NCBI GenBank assembly: GCA_025345505.1
Contig: JANVCC010000261.1
Location: 2,778,431-2,842,430 of the forward strand
DNA from: Todiramphus chloris collaris
Taxonomy: Eukaryota > Chordata > Aves > Coraciiformes > Alcedinidae
Direction of reading: 5' to 3'
Length of the DNA stretch: 64,000 nucleotides
Shown here piece by piece: positions 51,701-62,838 of this stretch; position 1 is the stretch's first letter; each line of letters begins with the position of its first letter. The notes beneath the pieces are model-generated. The model ran no database searches. It had not been told where the DNA came from and worked only from the letters and a program-made list of their open reading frames with translations. The translations under genes were made by a program, and so were the position numbers.

Positions 51701-52565
51701 CTTTTCTTACCTCTTTAGAGGGGTTTGGTATTTCCTTTCAGGGCCACCTTAGTCACCATAGGATGCCTGAGGACGAGTTACTTCCTCTCCTGCTGACATG
51801 GTTATATTCTGTACAAACATTCCCTGAAGAACTGAACCCAAGTTAGCATTCAGTCTCTTGCTGTCTGGCATAATTTCTATTATATTTTATTAAAATACTT
51901 ATCAAACAAGAGAAGAAAATTTCTCCTAAGTATTTCTTGTTACCAAACACTTAGCTCTTTCTCAGAAGGGCTCAGAGACCACTCGAAGCAAGAGGTCATT
52001 TGAACCAAGGACAGTAGGGAGAGAGATAGCAAGTGGGACACTAATCTCTCTATAGTCTGGTGATTAGGAGATGTACTTGGACATGGAAAATAATGGATTT
52101 CCATCAATGTTAATTCTAAGTGGAACAATAAAAAGTTGAACGAGACTGACCTCAGACTACCTTGTAGTCTGCTGGTTAGAATAGCCTCCCAGTTAGTGAG
52201 TTAAATTCCTTCAAGTAAAATTGGGAGTTAAATCTGGTCTTCTACATCTTAGGAGGAAACTACCTGGTAGAAAATTAGTTGTTAGCATCACTCACATTCC
52301 CTCTAGAACTCTGGCTAGGATAAAGTACAATTTAATTTTGCATCTTGCACACATAATTTCATGAATTTCCATCAGAGAATGGTTTCACTGTGTAGACTGT
52401 CTGCAATTCCAGTACGAATTCTACATATAATTTTATGCAGCTTTTTGAGGGTGTCTGGCAACTGAGATTCATTTTTGCTGTGGGTAATTTTGTTTTATAG
52501 ATTATAAAAGGTGTGCAAGGTTGCTAACGAGATTAGCAATGAGCCCTTTGTGTACACAGCCCTAG
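21722..52565 (+). CDS. ALKAL1: ALKAL1, ALK and LTK ligand 1 (5' end lost in gap), spliced over four coding exons
   Basis: ALKAL1 (FAM150A, augmentor beta) is a small secreted cytokine whose C-terminal domain binds and activates the receptor tyrosine kinases ALK and LTK at the cell surface. Coding pieces are 21722-21784, 46957-47010, 51207-51287 and 52501-52565. All three junctions are phase 1 with GT/AG sites, and joining them gives a continuous frame ending in TAG. The last 66 residues have the same length as the human domain as I remember it, with about seven substitutions. The four family cysteines are present (SSEC, TRDC, YKRC, SPLC). ALKAL2 is excluded: its human counterpart has EIVPRD, MKDKFLKHLTG and an MEDKQ end, whereas this has [17 protein letters not shown] and a short end. 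The signal peptide cannot be seen. Confidence 0.93.
24471..24512. repeat. three copies of a 12-base motif
   Basis: TGTCAGATATCC occurs twice and TGTCAGATGTCC once, spaced 15 and 14 bases apart. It is a small local tandem repeat with no known role. Confidence 0.8.
27270..28110. promoter_or_regulatory. CpG-rich patch in intron 1, nature unknown
   Basis: About 27 CpG dinucleotides lie in roughly 840 bases, clearly denser than the surrounding intron. They cluster near 27.29-27.32, 27.46-27.51, 27.65-27.72 and 27.88-28.08 kb. A 135-codon open frame on the minus strand (27312-27719) has no recognisable family. The patch contains the 74-bp duplication listed next. It could be an internal promoter, an enhancer, or an old CpG-rich transposable element. 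I saw no element ends that would settle it. Confidence 0.3.
27716..27866. repeat. 74-bp tandem duplication
   Basis: A unit starting GCATGGAGATTTAAAATC is repeated at 27716 and again at 27790, a period of 74 bases. The copies are nearly identical. The differences I see are one C/T change (GAAACGATG against GAAATGATG) and a small change at the end, where GGC is inserted or altered before TTTCCAAGG. Such high identity points to a recent duplication, or to an assembly artefact. Confidence 0.9.
38341..38416 (+). other. TATA-like box followed by a 21-base A-run
   Basis: CTATAAAAAGGCAGC at 38341-38355 resembles a TATA box and is followed about 40 bases on by a run of 21 A (38396-38416). I see no exon, donor or open frame attached to it. 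It may be chance in AT-rich DNA. Confidence 0.25.
41321..41394. repeat. local tandem repeat of TTGACTTTACTT-type units
   Basis: AAAGTACTTGACTTTACTT occurs at 41324 and again at 41374, a period of 50 bases. Shorter variants (GACTTACTTTGACTTTACTTT) lie between them, so the whole stretch was built from a unit of roughly 16-18 bases. It is non-coding. Confidence 0.85.
41884..41901. repeat. poly-T run
   Basis: An uninterrupted run of 18 T inside intron 1. No element attached to it is recognisable. Confidence 0.9.
46957..47010 (+). CDS. ALKAL1: ALKAL1 coding exon 2
   Basis: This 54-base exon encodes, with the borrowed [20 protein letters not shown] (the last Gly is completed by exon 3). It corresponds to the start of the conserved ALKAL domain, which as I remember it reads [19 protein letters not shown] in human ALKAL1, a single difference. 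The acceptor is CTCTCCGCAG and the donor ACAG followed by GTAAGG, both strong. Both ends are phase 1, so the exon length is a multiple of three. Confidence 0.95.
47011..51206 (+). other. ALKAL1: ALKAL1 intron 2 (about 4.2 kb)
   Basis: The intron starts with GTAAGG and ends with TTTACTTTCAAACAG. It contains a CR1 fragment at 48.26-48.82 kb in the same orientation as the gene and a T-run at 49321-49337. Nothing else is recognised. Confidence 0.85.
48258..48822 (+). mobile_element. CR1 LINE 3' fragment in ALKAL1 intron 2
   Basis: About 565 bases of CR1, in sense orientation, 5'-truncated. The conserved end of ORF2 is readable as [19 protein letters not shown] and then [18 protein letters not shown]. 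Later the frame departs from the family pattern, so the copy is dead. The tail is GATGATCTCCAGAGGTCCC, then CTACCATGCTGTGATTCT. Over the shared 435 bases it differs from the copy at 6.54-6.97 kb at about 20 positions. It is the only CR1 recognised inside the gene and lies far from both splice sites. Confidence 0.95.
51207..51287 (+). CDS. ALKAL1: ALKAL1 coding exon 3
   Basis: This 81-base exon carries the centre of the receptor-binding domain. It completes Gly, then encodes [20 protein letters not shown], followed by DCSTPA and the first base of a Tyr codon. The motif [15 protein letters not shown] is the family signature with two of the four domain cysteines. Compared with the human protein as remembered, SSEC replaces SPEC, YHNTRDC replaces YYNTREC, and the rest agrees. 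Acceptor TTTCAAACAG and donor CCT followed by GTAAGT are canonical. Both junctions are phase 1. Confidence 0.96.
51288..52500 (+). other. ALKAL1: ALKAL1 intron 3 (about 1.2 kb)
   Basis: Donor GTAAGT at 51288 and acceptor TTTTGTTTTATAG ending at 52500. No repeat or other feature is recognised inside. Confidence 0.9.
52501..52565 (+). CDS. ALKAL1: ALKAL1 last coding exon, with stop codon
   Basis: The exon completes a Tyr codon and encodes [18 protein letters not shown], then TQP and a TAG stop at 52563-52565. [13 protein letters not shown] is a hallmark of the family, and its two cysteines complete the set of four. Human ALKAL1, as remembered, has VSPLCSQT at the end where this has MSPLCTQP. 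A good donor (TAT followed by GTAAGTAT) starts at 52578, so the exon probably ends at 52577, only 12 bases after the stop. That is too close for the stop to trigger nonsense-mediated decay. Confidence 0.95.
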
Positions 52566-52577
52566 GATGTTTGCTAT

Positions 52578-55403
52578 GTAAGTATATTTTTTCCCACTCA
52601 TTTTCTTATTTGTTAAATGATCTAGTGATTTACTTCACACTTGGACCTTGTTACCAGGTGTGCATACAGAAATGTGGTATTACCAGAGTGCATCAACATG
52701 CATCTCTGGTGTTGCTATAAGGAATGACTGGTTCCTCATGGAGATACATATAACCAGATACTTCTAATAGACCCTACTGTAACGTCCTACAGGTCACTTG
52801 TGGCACCATAGTACATAATTATGCACTGGGTGACTTCTTCTTATTCAGAAATTCAAGGAGTCTGGTTGGTAAAAGAAAAATGCATGAAGACTTCATCAAC
52901 ACATCTGTTTCAGGTGTTTCAGAAGAGGGCTTTGTTGTTAACCCATGCAAAGAAGCAGGTTGTCTTTGTCTTAGGTCTGCCAGTGCAATTTTCATAGATA
53001 CCCTGTCACTTTCTTCATCTTTGGGACCACTTTTCATTCCCAACTTGTCTGCTGAGAGTCTCTGTAAAGTTAATACCGCTTCGTGGGGTTGGAAGCAAAC
53101 TGAGCATAAAGATGTGACAAAGCTAAATGCTTCAAGTAACAGGCTGTGGAAGGAACCAGTCCATTCTTGTTTATGAACAGAATGCTAAATGTGTTAATTA
53201 CACTGTCACTGATAAAAGGAACAGCTTCAAGTGAGCTGTTTTCTGCAGTTGCTTGTATATCAATAAGGTAGTTGCACTTCCCACAGTAATGGGGACAAAC
53301 TACACTTGTTATTATTGACCAGTAAAATATATAAAATCAGTGAATTTATTTAAATTTCTTCAACGATGATTTCCTTTCACCTCCTCCTCCTGAAAAATAC
53401 TGCAAACTTGGAGTTTAGGAGAGTCGTGTATGTCACTTCTTCCTGCATCAAGACTTCAATTCATACTAATCAAGAATAAGAAAGGAAGAGTAGGATATGA
53501 GTCAGTGTTAGCTGATTTGATTCCCAAGTGGAGGTGGGATTCATTTTGGTGGCTGCAAGAAAATGCTTTGAAGAATATGGCAATATTCCAGTGCTGAGAA
53601 GAAATGACATAATTTCTTTCTCTTCTTCTTTTCTCAACTATTTTCAGTATGTTTGGCCTCTTGCCTTCCAAGTCTTGCAGATGGTTTTGAATATATCAGG
53701 GGCATTGAACCAGAGACTGACTAGAATCTCATTACTTTGCCAGGATCTTCTTTTCATGATGGACAGGAATCCTTTTCTGAATGACCTTTTTCTTATAAAT
53801 TTTTTCAGAGGTACCTAAGTTCCTGTTTGTTATTGTTCTCTTTCAAATCTCAGCTGTTTAAAACATCTAAGCACTCTCTCATTTTCTGATTTCACCCATT
53901 TCTCATTTCATCTATTTAGTCTGTGTTTTTCCCTCATCTGTATCCCTTTACACCTCTGGGTTCATGGCTCAGGGCTTCCAGAACGATTTCTGAATGTTCC
54001 AGTATTTTTTTTTCCTTTTCTTTCAAGAGGATGAGTCAAAGATCTGCCTCCATATTCACAGTACAGAAGCATCTATCTCATTCTATTTCCATCTTTAAAA
54101 TACAAAAGGATCACAAGTTGTTATGATTTGCAGATCCAGGTGTTCTAATTTGCCTGCCAAAAATACAGTAGAAGAGATGATGTGTGGGTAAGGGACAGTT
54201 TAAAGGATAAGCAGTGTTAGCAGCTCGTGTGCACTGTGTTTGTTTAAAGTGGTATCTAGGCTGACTTCCTCTCTACATTGTTAAAAACAGAGAAAACATA
54301 ATAGGAAAAAGCAGAGCTATGACCTGAGTGTTTCCCAGCTGCCTCACCCCATTCCTCCACCAAGTCGATAAGAGTGGCTAGTTTCCACTAGAGATTAGAC
54401 AAGCTTTTGGGTCTTCATGTTTACTCATATCCAAGATCTTCTTGGAATGGAAGTATTTCCTGGGAAGCACGAAGGGTGGCAAGAGTCACTCTGTGCTTCC
54501 AAACAGACAGGGCAGCACAGGAGTTAAATGTGTTCATCCCTCAAATAGCACTGCAGTTCTATCAGGATTCTGTGATTGCTTCTACTCCATCTTTTGGCAC
54601 AGGGGATCTGTTTTCCTCACCACCCTCACACTAGCTTGGAGAGGACAGCATCATAGTTCCTGCTTACTGCAGGGGAATTTGCTTTTGCTTTAGTATCTCA
54701 GAGAGTCTTGGAGATTCTTGATTGCCTTGAAGAAGGAGGCTTTCCCACTCAATCCAACAATTTTTAAGTATTTCTGCTGTGTCTACTAAAATAGGCTGCA
54801 TTTTCCTCATAAAAAAGAGCTGCAGTGCTAATATGCAAATATTTTCCTTTCTCTCCTCTAATAGAACGGGTAAAAAAAGGACATGTAGCCTTCTTTTGTG
54901 AAGTTTTGCCAGGGAAAAGCCCTTCTTCCCATGGGAGATGGTGGGGCTGGAGCAGTCGGAATCAGCCTCAGGCTGTTTCAGGACCATGGAGAGGGGCCAC
55001 CGAGGGGGCTCCAGCATCCTCCGGCGCGGCTCCGGGGTGCACGCTTCGTGGCACTTACAGCTTGGATTGCTTTTTCTTTAGTTTCCTTCATGTCTGCTCC
55101 TTGGGAGTGGAAGTAAAGCATCTGATGAAATCCAGAATCTAGAACCGCACGCGACTCGGTGCATGGGAAGCTTCCTGGAGCATGGAGTGCTGCGTGGTAA
55201 ACCTCTTGCCATCAGCGCTGGGGATTTGCCCCGGCAAAACTCATTAGTGTTCACGGGAGGGCAAGGCCTGTTGGCAGTCTGGAATTGATCTTAAGAAGTA
55301 TGCAATCCACAGGAAACTCTTGATTTATAAACGGAATTACGCTAAGCAGTCTGCCTCTGTGCTTTGAACTGGTTATAAAATGGCACGTCCTTTTCTCTTG
55401 CAG
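52578..55403 (+). other. ALKAL1: putative ALKAL1 intron 4, inside the 3' UTR
   Basis: The predicted donor is GTAAGTAT at 52578 and the predicted acceptor is TTTTCTCTTGCAG ending at 55403. No AATAAA was noticed within several hundred bases after the stop codon, which favours splicing over read-through. A CpG-rich patch near its right end is listed separately. If the splice is not used, this stretch would be a long 3' UTR or downstream DNA. Confidence 0.55.
54930..55260. promoter_or_regulatory. CpG-rich patch in the last intron
   Basis: About 16 CpG dinucleotides occur in 330 bases, including CCTCCGGCGCGGCTCCGGGG near 55018 and CCGCACGCGACTCGG near 55145. The flanking DNA is AT-rich. It ends about 140 bases before the predicted terminal exon. 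Open frames across it resemble nothing known. It may be an intragenic regulatory site, an alternative exon, or an old repeat. Confidence 0.3.
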
Positions 55404-56080
55404 ACTTTCTACTAAGGAGAGAATTCCGATTTGCCAAGAAAGTGCCTTGAAATCTTCCAAGACAGAGAAGACATCTTTTACCTTTTTGATTTACATTTTG
55501 TTACTAGATGCATTTTATTTTCATATATTTGCCGGACATTCCATATTTGTGTGAAACGTTATTTTATTTTAATTTGTAAATTTGTTGCCTATAGTTCAGA
55601 CAAGCCAATTATTTAAATACATTGTATATAAAGAATACTAATGATATACTGATTAAATGTTATAACCATTTGCAGGGAGTTGGTAAAATTTTGCTGTTTC
55701 TCTTGTTCCATTGTATTTACATCATTCTGCTCAGGCTCTTACTTTCATTATTTGCACTAACTTGAAATGCAGAAGTCTGTGTAACTGAAATCTGAATAAG
55801 CTGTAAGTGGGGAAGTTTTACTTGCCATGGAAGATATTTTATATTATGAAGCTTTGTTAATATATACATATATATTATTGCGCATCTGAAAAAAAATTGC
55901 TCAAAAATGCACCTTGCTTTCAGGAACATTTGTATGACTATTCTGGATTTTCATCAGTTACATTTGTACTGGCACTTATGGAAAGAGTTGCAAATAATGT
56001 AAATATAAAAGACTGGAAAACTGCAATGCAGTTTTGGTGGAATAAAGAACATAAAAAATAAACTATTTTCCGGGGGAGTT
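55404..56080 (+). other. ALKAL1: putative ALKAL1 terminal 3' UTR exon
   Basis: The stretch begins after a strong acceptor and is AT-rich throughout with T- and A-rich words (TTTATTTT, ATTTAAATACATTG, TATATATT), as many vertebrate 3' UTRs are. It ends just after two AATAAA hexamers. It holds no open frame of note. The link to the coding exons is inferred from the donor at 52578, the matching strand and the absence of a nearer polyadenylation signal. The exact cleavage site is unknown, so the right end is approximate. Confidence 0.55.
56041..56062 (+). terminator. ALKAL1: polyadenylation signals (two AATAAA)
   Basis: AATAAA occurs at 56041-56046 and again at 56057-56062, followed by a GGGGGAG and TTTATTTACATTT stretch that could serve as the downstream element. 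They fit the end of the ALKAL1 transcript. Confidence 0.6.
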
Positions 56081-56296
56081 TATTTACATTTATTAAAAGG
56101 TTACTTATTTAATATGTAAATTTAATTTATTTGGTGACATTGAAATAATTTTCCACTGAGTACTTCAAACTTGGGTTTGGTTTTTTACAGCATTTTATTT
56201 TCAAGTAGTAAATTCTGTTCAGATATAATTACCCAGAAGAGAAAATAACTTCAAGTATAATACCATAAAACCAAGGGGTATCATGGATGAATTTGA

Positions 56297-56356
56297 AAGG
56301 TTGGGCCAGGTGATCCTTGGCATCCCTTCCAACCTGATTCTATGCTTCTGTGACTG
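56297..56356 (+). mobile_element. old CR1 3'-end scrap
   Basis: The words AAGGTTGGGCCAGGTGATCC, then CATCCCTTCCAACCTGATTC, then TATGCTTCTGTGA follow the CR1 tail pattern but with many changes, resembling the older CR1 subfamilies that end in CCAACCTGATTCTATG. About 60 bases are recognisable. Confidence 0.7.
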
Positions 56357-59300
56357 AATTTGGCTGGTGACACATCAAGATTAATGTATGTGGGAAGAAT
56401 CCAAAGCACAGTTGCTGCGTATTTCTTATTTAAAACCAAATTGTGATGATAACATTTGGAACCCATTTGTCTCAGCTCTTTTACTGCAAGTTGATCTGAG
56501 TGCTTTGCAAAGAACCTTGTATGAAGTGAGATTTTTATGGCCAGGCCCAGAGTAATTGACAACACACATTGATTACTGTGTCCAAATCACAATTCATGTG
56601 ATTAACTGATCATTCAAAGTAATCCTCTCAGATTAGATGTTGGCTTTTATCCTTTGCTTTAGCGTGGGCTTCGTGAGCTCCTTAACTCCTGTGGCCAGCA
56701 CTTTTCCCTCTACAGCAGAGCAGGAAAGCTCTGCCCTGGGATTCTTTGTCAAATAGCAAACTGCTGCCTTATTATCCAAGGGGGGTTTGTTTCTTCTTTC
56801 TACATTGTTCAGACTGTTTCAGCCCCAGAGTGCAGTGTCCTGTGATGCACCATGCAGCCCAACCCACAGCTTCTGCAGGTACTCTCATGTTCTGTCTGGG
56901 AGACAACAGCTTACAGCAGCAGTTTCTAACCAGTTCCATGGTCACAGCTGTTGAAGTAGTTAGTCCCTCTGTAGTCCTGGCTAGAAGGTTGGCCTGTGCT
57001 CTTTGTATCTGTGCTTAAAACAGTTGGTTTTCAATCTTTTTTGCCATCAGGTACTTTTGGTAAGGGCAAAGTTTTCAAAGCTCATTCTACCCATGTTGGA
57101 CGCAGTTCTCATGCTGAAGATACAGCAGCATCTGAGAAATCCTAGTGGCTGAATGGTGAGATGGATAACCATCTTATATATATATATTTTTTTTTTCTTA
57201 TCACAGCACTGTAGAAGGTGTACAGCATGTGCAGGGAGGATAGAAATAGAGCACAGGATGAGAAGCAAGGCGCTAAAAGAACACTTGAACATCTGGATTC
57301 CTGAGAGCTACAGCATCCCACCTTAGGCAGTCATACTCTGCTGTGAAGAGACAAGAAATTTGCATCTCATACAGAAACACTAGTGGAGGGCAGAAGTAAA
57401 GCCACAGGTGGTCCTCCCCTGACCATAGTAGGAACCTACTAGAGAACAGACTTCATACCATGTAGGGAGTAGTATGCAATTAGGATCTACTCTTCAGTCT
57501 TTTTTTCCTACTATCTTGGCCTTTGGGAGATGAAGACACCCATAAAGCTATAGGTGTTTCTGCCAGTTTTTGGCTAGAAAAGGAATGGATTTAAAAAAAA
57601 AAAAAAAATCTTTGTAGCATCTTCTTGTTATAAATAACAAAAAAAGGAGATGGAGAATCATCACTTTGGGATGTCTGGATTTTTATCCTGAGGGTCATAG
57701 TGCAGGAATCCAGACCAAGTATAGAATAGGAACTTTTTCTGGACAATTTGTTCTTTCAGTTGTTTTGAACTAGTCCATAAATGAATGATTTTGAAACAGT
57801 CTGTCATACTTTGTAATACAAAGATCCATTCATTTATGTCACCAAAGAAGTCAGCTTGGCCCTTACGAACCAAAGAACTAACCTAAATAATGTCCCGTGG
57901 CAAGGATAAAACTGAAATATCTCTGATGACTAATTCTGCCATATCACTTTAAGAGCAGGCTCTTGTATCTGTCCATTGCATCACACACTGTAAAGAGAAT
58001 AATCGATCCAGCAGAAGAACATACATCTTCATTATGCTTTACTGGGTTTCTACTGTCATCCTTTTTTTCACGTCTCATCTTTCTTCATTTCAATGATCAA
58101 CTGCTCTTTGCACAATTAAGAGTTTGTGTTCCTGTGGGTTTAAATATTTAAAGCAGTAAGTCCTCATGAGCTGGCCCTGGAGACTCATAAGCTGATACTT
58201 GTGTCCAGTGGAACTTTCTACCGTGGCAGTGCCTAATAGCAAAGTTTAATGTTCTTTCGTTATTTTTTTTTTCTGATTGGAGGATTGAAACATTTTATTG
58301 AACACTCATAATGTGAAAGAATTGATCTGAAGCAGATAAATGTAGGGGTAAAACTTTGACTGCAGCTCAGAAGGCTGGGCTGGCTGCCATTCTGTGGCTC
58401 TGTCAGTTGTGTGTCATTGCAAAGCTAAAGCTGCAAAATTTTCTGGAAGTTAACCTCTCAGAGCTTCTGTATGTCTGATACACAGAGACAGACACAGCTA
58501 TCTCTGTCTCTATCCATCAGTATTACTTCACAGTCAAGAATGTTTCCAGTCATAGTAAAACAAATCTGTCCCCATTCCTGTATTTTACCATTTGCAACTC
58601 AAGTGTGATTTAGAAGTAAAATTGGCAATGTCTGCTTTCTAGCACTAATTAAAAACTCAGACAACTTGTTTCAGGGTTTTAAATTTTTATTCTGCTCTCT
58701 GCTTTTCCCAAATAGCTCTGCTAAGTGCAGCTGAATACCTTGTTTCCAAATGCTGAGAGGAAATACTTCCAGAAGTGCCTAGGAGAGCTTTCCAGGCAGA
58801 GAATTTCTCTGCACTTCAAAGTAAAATCCCCACTGAGCAAACAAGGTTATTTGAGCTGACTCAGTCTTGAGGGTAGTGTATACTCCGAAGAGTTTCAAAC
58901 TGAAGTGTCTTCATCCTTCCTCCCCCCTGCTACATATATAAACATTTACCAAACAACCTATGGCTTATGTATGTGTACCATGTATCTTATTCTCTTGACC
59001 TAGTCAATCTATAACTTAGACCTTAATTCTGTTTAATCACTATACTGATGCTATTATCGTCTCTTACTCTGTAAGTTCATTCTAAGGTTTTATGAGATAC
59101 TGCTTTCCATCCAGCAGCCAGTATTGCTTTGTCTTTATAGACCTCCTTATCTTTCATTGTGGATGATGCAAGTCAAGGCGCTGTGTGAAAATAAGGTTTT
59201 TGTGTCTCCAAATTTCTGTGAACTTCAGCTATTTAGCACCTTATATGGGAATGTTAATTTGTCCTCCTTCCCAGCAAATCAATTCAAAGTGAAGGGCAGG

Positions 59301-62300
59301 GAGAATGGCTATTTCTTATGCCCAAATACTTCATGTAAGAATGCATTTGAAATTAAGCGTACACGGTTTTGACATCTGTGTTTACTCAGTTTTGCAAATG
59401 TTTGAACATGAATTTGAACATGTATTATGCAGACGTGTAAAAGGAAGTATTTTGAAAATGTATTATAAAGTGCCAAATTTATTTTTGTCTGCGAGAGACT
59501 GGCATAGGAAGATGTGACCCATTCAAAGATCTCTTTCCAGGTAACAACAGTCTGGATTAAGAGGTTCAAATCCTATTGTGTGATTGTCAATCATCTTGCT
59601 TTCAGTATCCTCATCTGTGAACTACAAAATGCTTGAATGTGCTGGGATATGCCAGGACGTCCCAGTACTCTTTTGCCAGGTTCTGAGGATGAGAGTTTGA
59701 AGCCAGCTGTGCTGGAGGGCTAGAGGAAATCACAATGTGCTTTCTGAGGTTTCCACCAGGACTGCTGGGCACTTAGTAGGAAGTTATAAGAAAATACATC
59801 ATGAAGTAATACATTTAAAAAGAAGAATTCCTAATTTGTATCAATTGTATCTAATTGAATGGGTGACAAAATGTACCATGAAGTGTGCAAATAAAAAATT
59901 TAGAGCATACTTACCTCTCTCCTAATTAAAAAAAAAAAGAAAAAGTAAGTAAACAGGACTATAAAAGCTTTTCCAGATATTCGAGGCAAGCCCACATGGG
60001 AGCTGTCAGAAACCTGCTGTCTCAGGTGTCAGCTCAGGAACATGCATCCTCTTGCAGGGAACAAAACACAGTCCTTTTGGTTTGTTTCAATTTTAACTTT
60101 TCCAGCATAAAGCACTGAACTATGTGATTATTTAGCATTGGTAATACGTGCAGTGGGGGGGACAGGGAAGAGCAGAGGGAAAGGTATGTGGTGTTTTCAG
60201 TAGACTCTCCAGTAGACTAGGGAGTGCATATTCCAGGGCATCTTTCCATTTGGTGCTCTGCCCAGAATAGAAAACCCTAAACCAGAACCACAATATGCGA
60301 AGCTGCTTCAATAAATCTGGCTTGCACAAGTGTTTAAGTTTATTAAGACTTCACTGCCCGAAAGCTACTTGGAATTATTGCTACAGCTGGATTATAACAT
60401 TCTCTCACTTGGTCCAGTATTCTTTCCTCCATGGAAATCTCATAACTTATGTCTGCTCCATCCTGATGATTGCTAGCTTCGAGCCAGAGGAGGCACATAT
60501 ACGATAATATTTCTGTCAGGTGGAATTTTTATTTTTAAATCAACATAAGGCCTAATAATAGCTTACAACAAGATAGTTGCAAAATATCTCCAGGAAGATG
60601 AGATCTAGTCAAAACTTCTAGAAGAAGCTGTCTGTACTCTAAACGTGTCATTCCTAAATCAAATTCCTGCCGCTCCTTAACTAGAGAAAATGCAATGGTA
60701 ACAAAAATTCTTGGAGGTGACCTTGAGACTTGACTCACTCCCGACAAGATTTAGCACTCTTCCTCCCGGATAAAAGTTAGATTAATTTCTCTTACCATCT
60801 GGCACCTAAACATAGGAAAGAAGGGACCTGAAGAATGGGGAGAAAATGATGAGACTTGCCTAGACACAACAAAATCAGTAACATCACAACTTTTAACCAA
60901 TATATTCCAATCTCACCACATGGCTTGGAAAGTGCATTCTGGTATCTGGTTTCTGTGGCTGTAGTCTTTGCTAAAAAAATATGTGCTCTCTACCTCTTTA
61001 CCCCTCCCAGTGCAAACTCAGGAATGTGAATAAGGAGAGAAGTGCAGTTCGTTTTAATAGGCTGCCCATCTGGGAAAAGAGAAGATGAGATGTGCGAGGA
61101 GAGCACGTCTATTCACTTCATTGCCTCACATTGCCTTTTAAAGCCTATTAAATATTTTTGATTTATGATTTGGAACTATGAAGTTATTGCTGGTAACAGT
61201 CACATTAAGTAATCACAAAAACGTAGCAATTGTAGGGATTATTTGATGACCAGAGTGATTTATAAGACAGGGCTACTTTAATATTAGCCAAACCAATGCT
61301 ATACATCTAGAAGTATGGAATACACACATATATACAGAATGAAGTATCACATCCTGAAAACCCTGGCAAAAGTTCTAGCTTCATATTAGATGTGCTGAGA
61401 AGCTTTTTACCAAGAGACCAAAGTGACGCTACCTTTGTCCTATGTTGCATCCCATGGTTTATTTTATCTTCACAGCTCCATGTCCGTATCCTCACTGTAC
61501 AGCTCCAAGGTAGGTAGATTTGCTGCATAAGTGGAGAGACAGGGCAGGGAAGGAATACAAATGCCTGGGAGTTGGAAAGGATACGTTAGAATGAGAGAAT
61601 TAAAGGGCTGAGTCTGCCTAGTTGATTTTTAAAGGCTACCAAGCAATGAATAGATTTCCATGTTTAATTACTTTCCCAAGGGAAAGCCACAAAGAGGCTT
61701 CATAAATTTGTATGGCGAGGGACAATAAAAACCAAAAGCTGGAAGCTGGTGTTATGCAGATTCAGATTTGGAAGGCCCTAAATCAGGACTCATCTGTGCA
61801 AAAAGTTAATCTAGCGAGGTATGCTGGATTCTCTGGAAACATCCGGAAAGAATTAAATATGGAGATTTTTCTAAAAAATGAACTAGGTTCATAATTTATT
61901 AGGCTTAGTAAGTAAGTAGCTCAACATATTACAATGTCTTGGCCTGCAACACATAAGAAGTTGGATAATCTGCTGATCCATTCTAGCCTAAAACCTTCTT
62001 TCTGGCCCTAAACCTTATGCTTTTCACTCTGCCTGTTCCTTTCTAAATAGGACTTCAGGAGGAGACTGGCAGTAGCTACACTCCATAATTAGGTAGTCCT
62101 GTAAAACATGAGAGGCCTGGCTTTTTCCACAAGAAAAAGCAGTTTTGTTGATAGTGTACTTCTCCTATATGAGTAACCTTTCTGTATCTGCAAGTTCAGA
62201 TGCAAAGGCACTTTTACTGGAAACCACTTTGTTATTCCAGGGTAAAGAAGAAAAAATAGTTTGATTGACCCTTCCCTCTTATTCCCTAAGCTATTAAAAT

Positions 62301-62818
62301 TTAAGGCTCTTTCTTCGCAGCTTTGTTCTAGGCACGGAACAGACGTGGACAAGCCTAATATCCCTGTTACATGACCAAGTTAATGACACATCATATGGTT
62401 TTGCCTTTCCCTCTTAGTGGCTGTGTATGTGATGGGAGATCATCCAGGGGAAACAACTGTTCTAAGTAACTTAAATTTTTCTGAAGCTGACCGAATAAAG
62501 TGAATGTTTCCTTTTCATTTAAAAATATTTAGAACACTCCCATGCTTTCCCAGCATTATTCCAGTGCTATATTGGATGAGTGTGCTTTGTGGCTGACTAT
62601 GAGCAGCTATGGGAGCCCTGTACAATTGCTATGGAGGGTGAAATGGAAAAAAAGCAGTGTCTCTCCAGAGCGATCCAAACTACAAAACACCCAGGAATTC
62701 TTGCTGTACTGACTTCCAATTGTCTGACGATGAAAACCAGGCTATGATTAAAAATGCCAACCTGATAATTTTGTCAAAAATAAAGTCTTTTGGTATTTTA
62801 AAAGAATTTTATGATTGC

Positions 62819-62838
62819 TTTTTTTTTTTTTTTTTTTT
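62819..62838. repeat. poly-T run
   Basis: An uninterrupted run of 20 T, with no recognisable element attached. Confidence 0.9.

Noticed and set aside
55404-55450. Terminal exon as coding continuation of ALKAL1 directly after exon 3
   Set aside because: Joined to exon 3 it would read YFLLRREF and lose the family signature. The exon at 52501 supplies [13 protein letters not shown] in the right phase, so 55404 onward is taken as 3' UTR.
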